Below are positions 1 through 7,877 of a stretch of DNA of 64,000 nt, piece after piece (the first letter of the stretch is position 1; each line of letters opens with the position of its first letter). Origin of the DNA: Halorientalis sp. (GTDB taxonomy: Archaea > Halobacteriota > Halobacteria > Halobacteriales > Haloarculaceae); NCBI RefSeq assembly GCF_028275115.1, contig NZ_JAQCNH010000112.1:1-64000 (forward strand), read 5' to 3'. A model generated the notes under the pieces. That model did not search any database, was not told the DNA's origin, and worked only from the letters and a program-made list of their open reading frames with translations. The position numbers and the translations under genes are program-made.

Positions 1-292
1 GGTACGCGCCGTCCGTGGTGTGGCTCGGCTGGCCGAAGTCGTCGTACGCGTAGTCGTTCTCCATCGCGCCGAGAGCCTTGGCGACGACACGTTGTGTCGT
101 GTTCTTCACGAGGTTGGCGTCGGCCACGCGGTCGGGAATCGCGTCCCAATCAACGCCCTGCTTGGCGAGGCGGATGGTTTCGTTGTACACCGACCGTGCT
201 TCGAGGGTGACGTCGTACAGCAGTCTCTCGTTGTCACTCCGGGTGTCGAGTTGGAAGTCCAGCGTCTTGACGAGAGCCTGTGCGTCGGTCAT
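1..292 (-). CDS. tnpB: TnpB-family RNA-guided nuclease, N-terminal part (cut by window edge)
   Basis: The visible 97 codons begin MTDAQALVKTLDFQL and contain the YNETIRLAKQG block typical of the N-terminal region of haloarchaeal TnpB (IS200/IS605 family, IS1341 type). The RuvC domain and zinc finger lie outside the window, so it cannot be said whether the protein is intact. The ATG overlaps the stop of the upstream DUF2080 gene (ATGA), so the two are translationally coupled. Known for the family: TnpB is an RNA-guided DNA endonuclease that promotes retention of the element. Its start and coupling are visible; nuclease activity here is inference. Confidence 0.85.
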   Translation of the reverse strand, partial: MTDAQALVKTLDFQLDTRSDNERLLYDVTLEARSVYNETIRLAKQGVDWDAIPDRVADANLVKNTTQRVVAKALGAMENDYAYDDFGQPSHTTDGAY

Positions 293-444
293 TCTTCGTC
301 TTGATCGGTAGGTTCTGAGGTACGGACGACTTTCACGTCGGCCCCACGCCAGCGTTTGGGAACGGTGATGTAGGCGCTGTTCCCGAACGGCTTGACCTCG
401 CCGTCGAGAACTTCCTCGCCGTCGATTTCAAAGCGGTTCGCCAC
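289..444 (-). CDS. DUF2080 family transposase-associated protein, 51 aa
   Basis: A 51-residue ORF from a GTG start. Residues 2-13 are acidic, followed by the core VKPFGNSAYITVPKRW and a C-terminal acidic tail. This matches the DUF2080 proteins that precede tnpB in haloarchaeal IS elements. The GNSxxITVPK pattern is reminiscent of AbrB/MazE swapped-hairpin DNA-binding proteins (my inference). The stop overlaps the tnpB start by 4 nt. The likely role is as a small DNA- or RNA-binding partner or autoregulator of the IS. The start was chosen because no in-frame ATG precedes it. Confidence 0.8.
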   Translation of the reverse strand: MANRFEIDGEEVLDGEVKPFGNSAYITVPKRWRGADVKVVRTSEPTDQDEE

Positions 445-539
445 ACAAGTGGATATAACTAAACGTGTTGGTCGAGGGTGTGTCCGGAGGGGGATTGTTT
501 AAGAGGGCTTACGGCCTTCACTCTCGGGGTCAAGTGGTT

Positions 540-584
540 CGAGACGCGACGCGTCTCGTCATCACGGAAATCAAAGCTTTCCGT
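540..584. repeat. Paired hairpins at the IS end
   Basis: A perfect inverted repeat has arms 540-548 (CGAGACGCG) and 550-558. A second has arms 564-570 (ACGGAAA) and 578-584 (TTTCCGT) with a 7-nt loop. Subterminal imperfect hairpins are the ends recognised by Y1 transposases in IS200/IS605 elements, so these probably mark the element's left end. Confidence 0.6.
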
Positions 585-615
585 TCGACCGCGAGGCACT
601 CGGCCTGCTCCGCCT

Positions 616-1254
616 GTAGATGGCGTCGAGGCGGTCGCCGAGGACCTGAACACCGAGACTACACCACTCCCGGTCGACGTCTCCGCCCACGAGGAGGTCG
701 TCGCGATGGTCGAGGAGACCGTCGACCAGTTCGGTCGGCTGGACGTAGCCTTCGCCAACGCCGGCATCGGCCGGCTCGGTCGGACCGTCGACGACTACGA
801 CGTCGACCAGTGGCACCGGGTGATGGACCTGAACCTCGGCGGCGTGTTCTACACCATCCGGGAGGCCGCCGCGGTCATGCAGGACGGCGGCCGGATCGTC
901 ACCACCGCGTCGGTGCTCAGCCAGGTGGTATCCGATTTCCCTGGCGTCGCCGCCTACATCGCCTCGAAGGGCGGGGTCGCCCAGCTGACGAAACAGGCCG
1001 CCGCGGACCTCGGTTCGCAGGGGAGTCGAGTCAACGCCATCGCGCCGGGCTGGGTTCACACCGGCATCGGCGGCGGAGCCTTCCGGAAGGACTCGGGCAT
1101 GGACCACCTCCACGAACAGACGGAGGAGGAGACGGTCGTGGGTCGACTGGGCGAACCGGACGACCTGAAAGGCGTCGCGCTGTTTCTCGCCAGCGACGCC
1201 TCCACGTACTGTACGGGGAGCGTGCTGACCGTCGACGGCGGCTGGACGACGTAG
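616..1254 (+). pseudogene. SDR-family oxidoreductase lacking its N-terminus (IS-truncated)
   Basis: From about 616 the frame encodes a classical short-chain dehydrogenase: the DVS strand, the FANAGIG motif, Ser in TTASV, the YIASK active-site motif (Tyr codon at 955), the PGWVHT segment and the C-terminal LTVDGGW. The first roughly 45 residues that should carry the TGxxxGIG NAD(P)-binding glycine motif are absent and replaced by IS-derived sequence. The frame stays open upstream to an ATG at 478, but that stretch is not SDR-like. Without the dinucleotide-binding glycines the product should be inactive. The IS insertion is the probable cause. Confidence 0.75.
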
Positions 1255-1367
1255 CTCGGTCCCGGCTGTCGACGGTCGTCCGAAAAAGAACGCACCCGGA
1301 CGATTCGAGGGTGGACGCGACGGGTGACATCGTCCGCAGGCCGAACGGAGCGAGTCGATGTAGCCGG

Positions 1368-3158
1368 TTACTCCCCGGCCGAACCCGTCGAGTTGTTCCG
1401 GGCCCGGTCGTCGCCGGGGTCCACAATCGTCGTATCCTGCCCCGGTTCGACCGGAATACGCCTGACGACGTTGCCGTCGTCGTCGGTGACGAGGATGAAG
1501 TAGACGGCTTCCCCGTCGTCTGTCCGCTGTTCCGTCTGGTTGGTGGTGCCGTCGGCGGTCTCGTTGGCTTCACCGTCACCGCCGTCAACCGGTTCGAGGT
1601 CCTCGGTGGTGACGTTCCCCTGAATGAACGCCCGCACGGCCTCGTCGTCGGTGACCTCGACTGCGGTGCCGTCGTCGGCATCGACGAAGACGTTGCGGGT
1701 CACGTCGGTGAAGTCCGTCGGTGAGACCTTGACGTGCCACCAGAGGTTCCTGTCGACGATAACCGGCACCGGCTCCGTCACCACGAAGTTCTCACCCCAG
1801 TTTGTCTGTGAGTCCTCGGACCGGGCGATTCCCATGGCCCGCTCGGGACCGGTCAGCGTGTCGTCTCCAGTCCCGAAGAACGTGTGTGCACCGGTTTCGG
1901 CGTCGATGAACCACACTTCGTCGAGTCCTCGACTGTCCGACCCGAAGGGCTCCATCGCAGTCACGTAGGACATCTGCTCGCCAGCCAGGTCGATGACGAA
2001 GGGCTGGCTGTTGTCGGCGCCATCGGGGAGGTTGGCGATCTCGACCTCGCCTTCGTGTGCACCGACGACGGGCAACTGGTTGATGATGCCTTCACGGTAG
2101 CTCAGCGAGGCCATCTCGTCGCGTGTGAGCGTTAAGGGGTAGAGCCGCTGCCCGTCGAGGATCTCGTTTTGCTGTGCCTCCTCGGGCGTCAGGTGCTCGA
2201 TTTCACCGTTGGGAGAGACCAACGCGCCTCCCTCCCACGTCGGCACGGTGTGCGGGAACGGCGCTAGCTTCCAGTCGTGGCCGGTCTTCGGGTAGTACAT
2301 GTACGGCGTCCCGTCGTGAGTGAATTCGACGGCGTCGTCGTCGTACCGGGCGAGGTAGTCGCTCGCCTTGAGATTCCAGTCGGCCGAGCGGTGGAGGAAC
2401 ATGCCTTCGCCGTGGGTGAACTCCGTCTCGTCGTAGGCGGTCGTCCGTCGCTCGTCGATACTCGTCAGTTCCGATATGAGGACGCCGCGTTGGTTCTCGA
2501 CGACCCGGTTCCGGAAGCCGTCCGGTTCGATCGGGTACGACCAGGCCAGCGAACCGTCCTCGCGTCTGGCGATATCGCTGGCTCCGAGGCGGTGCTGTCG
2601 GTAGGACACCTCGCCGCGAGTCGTGATGTCGGCGACCTCCTGCGGGACGACCCGCGGATTGTCCGGGTTCGCCTCGGGGAACTCCTCGACGTTCTCGGCA
2701 CTCGCCATCGTCTGCTGTGCCAGCGACCGCTGTTCGAGGGTCCCGCCGATGGCCCCGACGGCAATCGACAGCGCGAACAACAGGACCAGGATGGAACTGA
2801 GCGTCCGCAGCTTGCTGGCGGCCGAATCCGCCCCCTCTAAGACACTGTCGACCGGTGGGTCGCCGTCCCCGAGCGAGAACTCTTCGGGGATGTCGACCGA
2901 ACCGCCGTCGTTCTCGTCGGACGCCAGTCTGGAGGGTGGGAGGTACCAGAGGACGAGTGCGGCGACGGCCCCGCCGCCGATAAACAACGCGCCACTCGGA
3001 GAGTAGAGGGCTGCGTAGACCAGGCTGTGCCACAGTGGCCGTGTCAGATACAGGAACACGGCGACCACAGCGACGGGTATCGTCCGCAGGCCCAAATATA
3101 CGAGCAAGTCGGTGTTGACCGGACTACCGCCGTCGCTCGGTTGCGATTTGCTTCCCAT
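1368..3158 (-). CDS. Conserved haloarchaeal membrane protein, 596 aa, function unknown
   Basis: Three hydrophobic segments lie near the N-terminus (residues about 17-40, 47-75 and 118-140), followed by a large hydrophilic domain of about 350 residues rich in Trp, Tyr and Asp, and an acidic, NxT-containing C-terminal part. The topology suggests a membrane-anchored protein with a big extracytoplasmic domain. I recognise no catalytic motif. It is monocistronic and divergent from the gene at 3300; its start ATG is preceded by AT-rich sequence (about 3165-3195) suitable for a promoter. Codon use matches its neighbours, so it is probably native chromosomal material. Confidence 0.75.
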   Translation of the reverse strand: MGSKSQPSDGGSPVNTDLLVYLGLRTIPVAVVAVFLYLTRPLWHSLVYAALYSPSGALFIGGGAVAALVLWYLPPSRLASDENDGGSVDIPEEFSLGDGDPPVDSVLEGADSAASKLRTLSSILVLLFALSIAVGAIGGTLEQRSLAQQTMASAENVEEFPEANPDNPRVVPQEVADITTRGEVSYRQHRLGASDIARREDGSLAWSYPIEPDGFRNRVVENQRGVLISELTSIDERRTTAYDETEFTHGEGMFLHRSADWNLKASDYLARYDDDAVEFTHDGTPYMYYPKTGHDWKLAPFPHTVPTWEGGALVSPNGEIEHLTPEEAQQNEILDGQRLYPLTLTRDEMASLSYREGIINQLPVVGAHEGEVEIANLPDGADNSQPFVIDLAGEQMSYVTAMEPFGSDSRGLDEVWFIDAETGAHTFFGTGDDTLTGPERAMGIARSEDSQTNWGENFVVTEPVPVIVDRNLWWHVKVSPTDFTDVTRNVFVDADDGTAVEVTDDEAVRAFIQGNVTTEDLEPVDGGDGEANETADGTTNQTEQRTDDGEAVYFILVTDDDGNVVRRIPVEPGQDTTIVDPGDDRARNNSTGSAGE

Positions 3159-3299
3159 TCGTCTATTCTAAGACCTCACGACTCCTATATACACCGTTTT
3201 CCGACGAGCAGGGGTGACAGAGACCACCAGCGCGTGCCGTGCGGTTCCGGTTTCGGTCCGGGAGTCTTTTATTTCCTGACGGCCGATAATAGGGTACGC

Positions 3300-3755
3300 G
3301 TGGCCATTACGGACAAGATTTACGTAAAGAACCACCGCCAGATTGCCTCACAGCTAGAGACCTCTATCCCCAAGGGAGCCTTCTCCGGGGCGACGCTGGA
3401 CATCCTCTACCGGGGCGACGGGCTGGCGAAACTCGACGACGCCACCCGCGACCGGGTACTGGAGTTCGCCGAGGACTTTCTGGACTGCGACTGTGAGGCC
3501 AACCCTCACTGTGGCCACCCCGAGGAGAAGTTCGTCGACTACCTGCTGGAGTTGCGCGCACAGGGGCTCGGCCCCGACGCCATCGTCGATGTGATGGGCG
3601 ACGATTACATGCTCTATGCCTACCCCGGCGATATCCTCTCCTTTCTCGACGGGTCCGTCCGGACGCTCGAGGCCGTCGAGGCGCTGGCCGATGTCGACGA
3701 CGCCTCGGAGATGGCCGACCGGGCGCGGCGACTCCGGCAGGACTTGGTACGATAG
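3300..3755 (+). CDS. Conserved haloarchaeal protein, DUF5814-like, 151 aa
   Basis: The product starts VAITDKIYVKNHRQI and carries the signature DCDCEANPHCGHPE (four Cys and one His, possible metal ligands at about 61-75), then LELRAQGLGPDAIV and DDYMLYAYPGD. This resembles DUF5814, a haloarchaeal domain that I recall being found alone or with helicases (moderately sure). The GTG at 3300 was chosen over an upstream ATG because a TATA-like TTTTATTT at 3267-3274 lies about 30 nt before it, fitting a leaderless transcript. It converges with the next gene with no spacer between stop codons. Confidence 0.75.
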   Translation: MAITDKIYVKNHRQIASQLETSIPKGAFSGATLDILYRGDGLAKLDDATRDRVLEFAEDFLDCDCEANPHCGHPEEKFVDYLLELRAQGLGPDAIVDVMGDDYMLYAYPGDILSFLDGSVRTLEAVEALADVDDASEMADRARRLRQDLVR

Positions 3756-3962
3756 CTACTCATCCTCAAGCAGCCCCAGGTCGTCGACCACCAGGTCGGC
3801 GAGGTGGTCGGCGATGTTTGGGTCGACCTGTGCGACCTCCTCGCCGTCGTGAAGCTGGTCGTTGTGGCGTTCGATGGCCTCGCCCACGTCGTCCAGCGGG
3901 ACCCGCGTCGTGGTCCCGCAGTCGTCACAGAAGACCGGAACGAACGGCTGTTCGTCTGACAT
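3756..3962 (-). CDS. Small acidic protein with a CxxC knuckle, 68 aa
   Basis: The residues FVPVFCDDCGTTTRVPL near the N-terminus form a single CxxC zinc-knuckle-like motif, followed by an acidic helical tail ending in LGLLEDE. With only two cysteines, metal binding would need dimerisation or a partner. The stop abuts the stop of the convergent upstream gene. Strong acidic bias and high GC3 support coding. The function is not recognisable. Confidence 0.65.
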   Translation of the reverse strand: MSDEQPFVPVFCDDCGTTTRVPLDDVGEAIERHNDQLHDGEEVAQVDPNIADHLADLVVDDLGLLEDE

Positions 3963-4004
3963 CCTAACTACAATTGGCCCAGCGTGTGGTATAACGGGGT
4001 CGGT

Positions 4005-4205
4005 TCAGGCCTGTTCTGCGTCGCCGTGGTGGACGATCACGAGGCACCCGTCCTTGAAACGGGCAATCCGAGCCCGGAGGGCGACCAGATCGCCCTGTTC
4101 CGGCGAGCAACGCACTCGCCCGTCCAGTGCCGGTCCTCGGCGACTGTCGGGAGCACCGAGGCTGTCATCCGGTCGGCTGCCGCGTCCGTACAACAGTCCT
4201 GCCAC
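4005..4205 (-). CDS. Possible small protein, 66 aa
   Basis: The last third, LRARIARFKDGCLVIVHHGD, looks like real protein (a helix then a beta strand), and third positions are GC-rich. The N-terminal half is low-complexity and Arg/Gly-rich, so this may be a fragment of a decayed gene with an artefactual start. It lies between the CxxC protein and the remnant HTH gene. I do not recognise a family. Confidence 0.35.
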   Translation of the reverse strand: MAGLLYGRGSRPDDSLGAPDSRRGPALDGRVRCSPEQGDLVALRARIARFKDGCLVIVHHGDAEQA

Positions 4206-4209
4206 GACC

Positions 4210-4716
4210 GACCCTCATCTCGCCGGGGTCGTAACCGAATCGTGTCGCGTAGACGCTGTTGACGAACTCGACCTCCGGATCGAGGACGAAAGCGACCTGC
4301 TGTCCCGCATCGCTAAGGAGCCCGACTGTCGCGTCGAGTACGAGGGGCTGGCCACTATCTCCGGCGATGACGGCCGTGTTTTTTTATCGCGCGAGACGCC
4401 AACCCCGAGGCTCTCCGTGACCGGTACCCGGCTGGTCAGCGACGTCGACGGCTACCTGTTCGAGGTGACGACTGCCGCCCCGCTGGTCGCCGCGAAACTC
4501 GTCACCACGCCGTTCGATGCGCTCACCGGCCGCCAGCGCGAAGTGCTGGAAGCCGCCTACCTCGCCGGCTTCCTCGGACAGCCCCGCGAGACGACCGGCG
4601 AGGAACTCGACGCGGTACTGGGTGTCTCACAGCCCACGGTCAACCGCCACCTCAGGCTCGCCCAGCAACAGCTCGTGGGACAGCTGTTCACTACCGGTGA
4701 GGAGAGAGCAGCGTAG
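4210..4716 (+). pseudogene. Bacterio-opsin activator-type HTH protein, N-terminally degraded
   Basis: The C-terminal 60 residues (LTGRQREVLEAAYLAGF through QPTVNRHLRLAQQQL) are a clear HTH_10 domain of the bat family of haloarchaeal regulators. Protein-like sequence extends back to about 4210 but there is no ATG or GTG in frame until GTG 4417, and the usual N-terminal sensory half of the family (about 150 residues) is missing. GTG 4417 is preceded by TTTTTTTATC at 4379-4388, a plausible TATA box, so a shortened HTH-only protein of about 100 aa could still be made. Either reading makes it a truncated regulator. Confidence 0.6.
4379..4388 (+). promoter_or_regulatory. TATA-like box before GTG 4417
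   Basis: TTTTTTTATC stands out in GC-rich surroundings and ends 29 nt before an in-frame GTG, the geometry of leaderless haloarchaeal promoters. It lies inside the longer open frame, which favours an HTH-only product if the locus is expressed. Confidence 0.35.
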
Positions 4717-4737
4717 AAGCGAGAGGCGACGGGTCGG

Positions 4738-5184
4738 TCAGATCGACTCGTCGAAACTACTACCGATACGGTAAGATGGGTCGTCGTCGTCTTCTTCCTC
4801 GCCGTCGAGGTCCTCGAGTTGGATGACTTCCTCGCCGTCGTCGTAGGTGTCGAGTTCCTGCCGGAGCTTCGTCACGTAGCGTTTGTGTTCCTCCAGCTGG
4901 TCTCGGAGGTGTTCGGCCTGCAGTTCCAGTCGCTCGTGTTCACGCACGAAGCTTTTCGGGACCTCGACCTTTGGCGGGAAGCTCGTCCCGTCGCTCGTGT
5001 CGGTACTGTCCGTTATCTCGTGTTCCGGGACGACCTCGACCTGGCCGTCGTGGGCAACGAGCAGGTCCACGTAGTCGCGGAAGACGGCCGAGAGCGAGAG
5101 GTCGCGCTCCTCGGCGATCTCGCGGAGCGTCTCGAACTTCTCCTGGCTCACGCGAAAGGAGATCGTCTTGTTTTTGTTGCCCAT
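4738..5184 (-). CDS. Ribbon-helix-helix protein with coiled coil, 148 aa
   Basis: Residues 6-45 (KTISFRVSQEKFETLREIA and following) fit a CopG/RHH DNA-binding fold. The middle is acidic, and residues about 88-115 (REHERLELQAEHLRDQLEEH) form a heptad-rich coiled coil, followed by a very acidic tail. It lies 98 nt downstream of rpap3 on the same strand, so it may belong to the replication/repair cluster or regulate it. RHH proteins bind operators as dimers; the coiled coil could add oligomerisation. The target is unknown. Confidence 0.75.
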   Translation of the reverse strand: MGNKNKTISFRVSQEKFETLREIAEERDLSLSAVFRDYVDLLVAHDGQVEVVPEHEITDSTDTSDGTSFPPKVEVPKSFVREHERLELQAEHLRDQLEEHKRYVTKLRQELDTYDDGEEVIQLEDLDGEEEDDDDPSYRIGSSFDESI

Positions 5185-5282
5185 CGTATATCGAGTTCGT
5201 CACTACTCATACTTCAAAGTTCGTCAGACGCTCACACGTTCGTCACAGCGGGTGAAAAAAACCGACCGTCGACGGGTCGCCG

Positions 5283-5903
5283 TCAGGGTGACGCTTCGAC
5301 CTGCTCGTCGTCGCTCTCGTCTAAGCTCTCCAGGGCTTCGGTGGCGGCCCGCCGGTAGTTTTCGACCGACAGGTCGTACTCCTCGCGGGCCATCTGCACG
5401 TACTCGTCGACGGCCGCACCCTCTTCGGCCTCGGCTGCTTGGTAGTCTTGGATACGCTCGACCGTCCGCTGTGCGGTCTCGACGAGCCAACGGTCCCGTG
5501 TCGCCTCGCCCACAGTGGTGATCGACTCCGGCCGGACGGAGACGTTCACTTCACCGTCGTCGGTCTCGTATGTCCGGGGTTTGCCGACGACGGAGACGTA
5601 CGCCGGCGGTTCCAGTTCCCGGAGCATCGAGGCGGCGTCGGGCTGGTACTGCCCGGCGTACATAAAGAACGTGTCGCCGTTGGGGTCGACGACCCGCCCC
5701 TGCCAGTACTCGCTGTCCTCGCCCACGTCCTCGGTCTCTGTGAGCGTGCCAACCAGGAAGATCCGGTTGGCCCGCTCACCCGTCGGAAGCAGGAGGTAGA
5801 CGGGTGCGCGCTCGTCGTCCGATTCCTTGAACGTGTAGCTCGCGTCGTTGAATTCGCGGGCGAACACGCGCCGTGCAACCTCGCGGGATGGAACTGCTGC
5901 CAT
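5283..5903 (-). CDS. rpap3: RPA-associated protein RPAP3
   Basis: A 206-residue protein with an OB-fold core (NRIFLVGTLTETEDVG, WQGRVVDPNGDTFFMYAG, PAYVSVVGKPRTY) and a helical acidic C-terminus, as in the COG3390 partners of haloarchaeal RPA. Its ATG lies 1 nt after the rpa3 stop (5905), so the two are co-translated. Known from Haloferax: rpap genes are specific partners of the neighbouring rpa gene and act in ssDNA binding during repair. The pairing with rpa3 rather than rpa1 rests on the short RPA next door. Confidence 0.9.
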   Translation of the reverse strand: MAAVPSREVARRVFAREFNDASYTFKESDDERAPVYLLLPTGERANRIFLVGTLTETEDVGEDSEYWQGRVVDPNGDTFFMYAGQYQPDAASMLRELEPPAYVSVVGKPRTYETDDGEVNVSVRPESITTVGEATRDRWLVETAQRTVERIQDYQAAEAEEGAAVDEYVQMAREEYDLSVENYRRAATEALESLDESDDEQVEASP

Positions 5904-5904
5904 G

Positions 5905-6837
5905 TTAGATCGACCTCGCTTTGATCAGCGTCTCTTCGGCATCGACTGGCCCGTCCAGTTCCGCGACCTCGTCGGCCAGAACGTACCGGCTGAACGTCGG
6001 CCCGGTCACCCGATAGTACCGGCCCAGCGTCTCTTTGCGCATCCTGTCGGCCACGACCGTCGTATCCAGTGCGTCCATGGCCATCTCCTTTGCTTCTTCC
6101 AGAGTGATTCCGGTGAACTCCTCCGTGGCCTCCTTGTCGAAGATAACCTCGTGGACGTCCTCGCCGTCGTCGAGGACCCCCTTGATCCGGAGGTCGAACT
6201 CGCCGTCGGCCTCGCCGTGCTCCGAACAGCGGCCGTTCTGGAGGACCCGCGTACAGTCCTCCTCGGGACAGCGCTTGATGAGTCCGGAGCCGTTCTGGAT
6301 GTCCACCAGCGCGCCCGCCACGGTCGTATCGTCGTCACCGACCTCGATATCCGTGTCGGCGTCCTCGATGACCGTCGTCCGGTTGAGTTTGACCGAGAAC
6401 CGGCCCTGGTACTCGTCGGTGACGACGTTGCGCAGGTGGTAAACCGCGCCTTCCTCCAGCGCCTGCAGGTCCGACTTGGACCACTTGGTGAACTTGATCG
6501 TGCCCGTCTCGTCCCCGAGCAGGCCGACCTGTGCCACCGCGTCACTGTTTGGCTCCCACAGCTCGACGAGTTTGGCCGTCAGGTCGACCCACTCCTCGGC
6601 CGCGTCCACGTCGCTGACCTGAACCTGCTCGTTGCCGCCACCGCCCGACAGTTCTTCGCGGTCCATATCCGCCTCGTCGAGATACGTGCTCGTGACGCTC
6701 CGGCGCGCCTCGTCGACTGGGACCTTGTACTCCTCGACCAGCGTCTCCAGTCGCTCGTTGACGTCGTCGACCGAGATCTCCAGCTGATTTGAAAACTGCT
6801 CGTGTATCTCTTCCGCCTGGGTACGCAAATCTGTCAT
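5905..6837 (-). CDS. rpa3: Replication protein A (RPA3-type ssDNA-binding protein)
   Basis: A 310-residue protein with an N-terminal helical segment (residues 1-60), an OB fold (WVDLTAKLVELWE, GLLGDETGTIKFTKW), a second OB-like region (DTTVAGALVDIQNGSGLI) and a zinc-finger segment CPEEDC...GRCSEHG. This layout fits the shorter RPA3 class rather than the multi-OB RPA1. The start was set at the internal ATG (6837), because MTDLRTQAEEIHEQF is the usual N-terminus; the frame extends 13 codons further. It leads the rpa3-rpap3-RHH cluster and is divergent from arsR. Confidence 0.9.
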   Translation of the reverse strand: MTDLRTQAEEIHEQFSNQLEISVDDVNERLETLVEEYKVPVDEARRSVTSTYLDEADMDREELSGGGGNEQVQVSDVDAAEEWVDLTAKLVELWEPNSDAVAQVGLLGDETGTIKFTKWSKSDLQALEEGAVYHLRNVVTDEYQGRFSVKLNRTTVIEDADTDIEVGDDDTTVAGALVDIQNGSGLIKRCPEEDCTRVLQNGRCSEHGEADGEFDLRIKGVLDDGEDVHEVIFDKEATEEFTGITLEEAKEMAMDALDTTVVADRMRKETLGRYYRVTGPTFSRYVLADEVAELDGPVDAEETLIKARSI

Positions 6838-7004
6838 TGCTCTCACTGCCTCCGCGTCGTTTTCAATGGGAGACACTCGAGAGTTGGTCGGCTTCGGGCA
6901 TAAAGGCTCGCCCCGTCCAGAGTGAAAGTGTAATCGGGAGACGGAAGTCGGTTCGTGTGGTGGGCCGACGGACGCCGTGGCACCGCGAAACCGGCTCCGA
7001 CAGG

Positions 7005-7014
7005 TCTATATGAA
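7005..7014 (+). promoter_or_regulatory. TATA box of the arsenic operon
   Basis: TCTATATGAA is centred about 26 nt before the arsR ATG (7036), fitting a leaderless transcript. ArsR regulators usually bind palindromes overlapping the core promoter; the stretch 7010-7035 is the place to look for the operator, although I see no perfect palindrome there. Confidence 0.55.
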
Positions 7015-7035
7015 TAGCTGCTCAAACGTTCAACT

Positions 7036-7428
7036 ATGGCACAAACCGAGCGGATCGAGCGGCTCATTACTGCGGAGTCGGGAGAGTGCTGTGCGGCCGA
7101 CGTCGAGGAACGGTTGGAGACGCTCCAGGAGTACCGGACGTCGGTCGCGGACGGCCACGCGACCGATCTGGAGGCGCTGAGGACGCTGGGCAACGACACC
7201 CGGTACGAGATCGTGCGGCTTCTGGCGGCGGCCGGGCGGGAGTTGTGTGTCTGTGAGATCAATCCGGTCGTCGAAGTGAGCGACAGCGCGATCAGCCACG
7301 CGCTCTCGGACCTCCGTGACGCGGGGCTGGTGACCCGGCGGAAAGACGGGACCTGGCGCTACTACGAGGCGACCGACCGCGCCAAGGCGCTGCTCGCTGC
7401 GCTCGACGAGACGCGGGGTGAGCAATGA
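7036..7428 (+). CDS. arsR: ArsR-family metalloid-responsive repressor
   Basis: A 130-residue winged-HTH protein. Residues 45-68 form helix 1-2 (LEALRTLGNDTRYEIVRLL), followed by ELCVCEI with C71 and C73, the classic ArsR As(III)/Sb(III) ligand motif at the start of the recognition region, then SDSAISHALSDLRDAGLV as the DNA-reading helix. An extra CC pair at residues 18-19 may be a third ligand site. Its last codons overlap arsC (ATGA, 7425-7428), so arsR-arsC-acr3 forms a self-regulated operon. The metal specificity is inferred from motif and context. Confidence 0.9.
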   Translation: MAQTERIERLITAESGECCAADVEERLETLQEYRTSVADGHATDLEALRTLGNDTRYEIVRLLAAAGRELCVCEINPVVEVSDSAISHALSDLRDAGLVTRRKDGTWRYYEATDRAKALLAALDETRGEQ

Positions 7429-7877
7429 CGGTGCGCGTCGCCTTCGTCTGTGTCCAGAACGCCGGTCGCTCCCAGATGTCGGCGGCCCTCGCAGAACGGG
7501 AGCGTGAACAACGCGAACTCCAGGACAACGTGGAGATTTTGACGGGCGGCACAGCCCCCGCAGACCACGTCCACGGCGAAGTTGTCGAAATCATGCGCGA
7601 GGCCGGGTTCGACCTCTCGGGCCGGGAACCACGCGAAATCGACACCGAGGAGCTGAACGCGTGTGACTACGTCGCGACGATGGGCTGTTCGACGCTCGAA
7701 CTCGACGCTGCCGGTCCGGACGTGCGCGACTGGGCGCTCGACGACCCAGACGGGCGGGACCCCGGCGAGGTGCGGGCGATCCGCGACGATATCGAGAGGC
7801 GCGTGCGCGACCTCTTTGACGAGGTCGAACGAGCAATCAAGCAAGAGAGCGAGGTCACGGTGGCCGCCGATGAGTAA
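7425..7877 (+). CDS. arsC: Arsenate reductase, low-molecular-weight phosphatase fold
   Basis: A 150-residue protein with the P-loop CVQNAGRS (C9-X5-R15-S16) and two further cysteines, C80 and C88, spaced like the Cys10/82/89 relay of thioredoxin-coupled ArsC. The general-acid Asp lies in WALDDPDGR. It would reduce arsenate to arsenite, which the next gene exports. It overlaps arsR by 4 nt and acr3 by 8 nt. A pure tyrosine phosphatase role is less likely given the three cysteines and the operon. Confidence 0.88.
   Translation: MTVRVAFVCVQNAGRSQMSAALAEREREQRELQDNVEILTGGTAPADHVHGEVVEIMREAGFDLSGREPREIDTEELNACDYVATMGCSTLELDAAGPDVRDWALDDPDGRDPGEVRAIRDDIERRVRDLFDEVERAIKQESEVTVAADE

Larger units (their letters stand above)
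1..600 (-). mobile_element. End of an IS200/IS605-type (IS1341-like) element
   Basis: The DUF2080-tnpB pair reads out of the window. Its upstream end is marked by two hairpins at 540-584, and just beyond them (from about 616) the downstream SDR gene starts abruptly without its N-terminal Rossmann segment. The exact boundary is not visible; I place it at about 585-615. No TnpA (Y1 transposase) is seen in the window part of the element. Confidence 0.65.
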
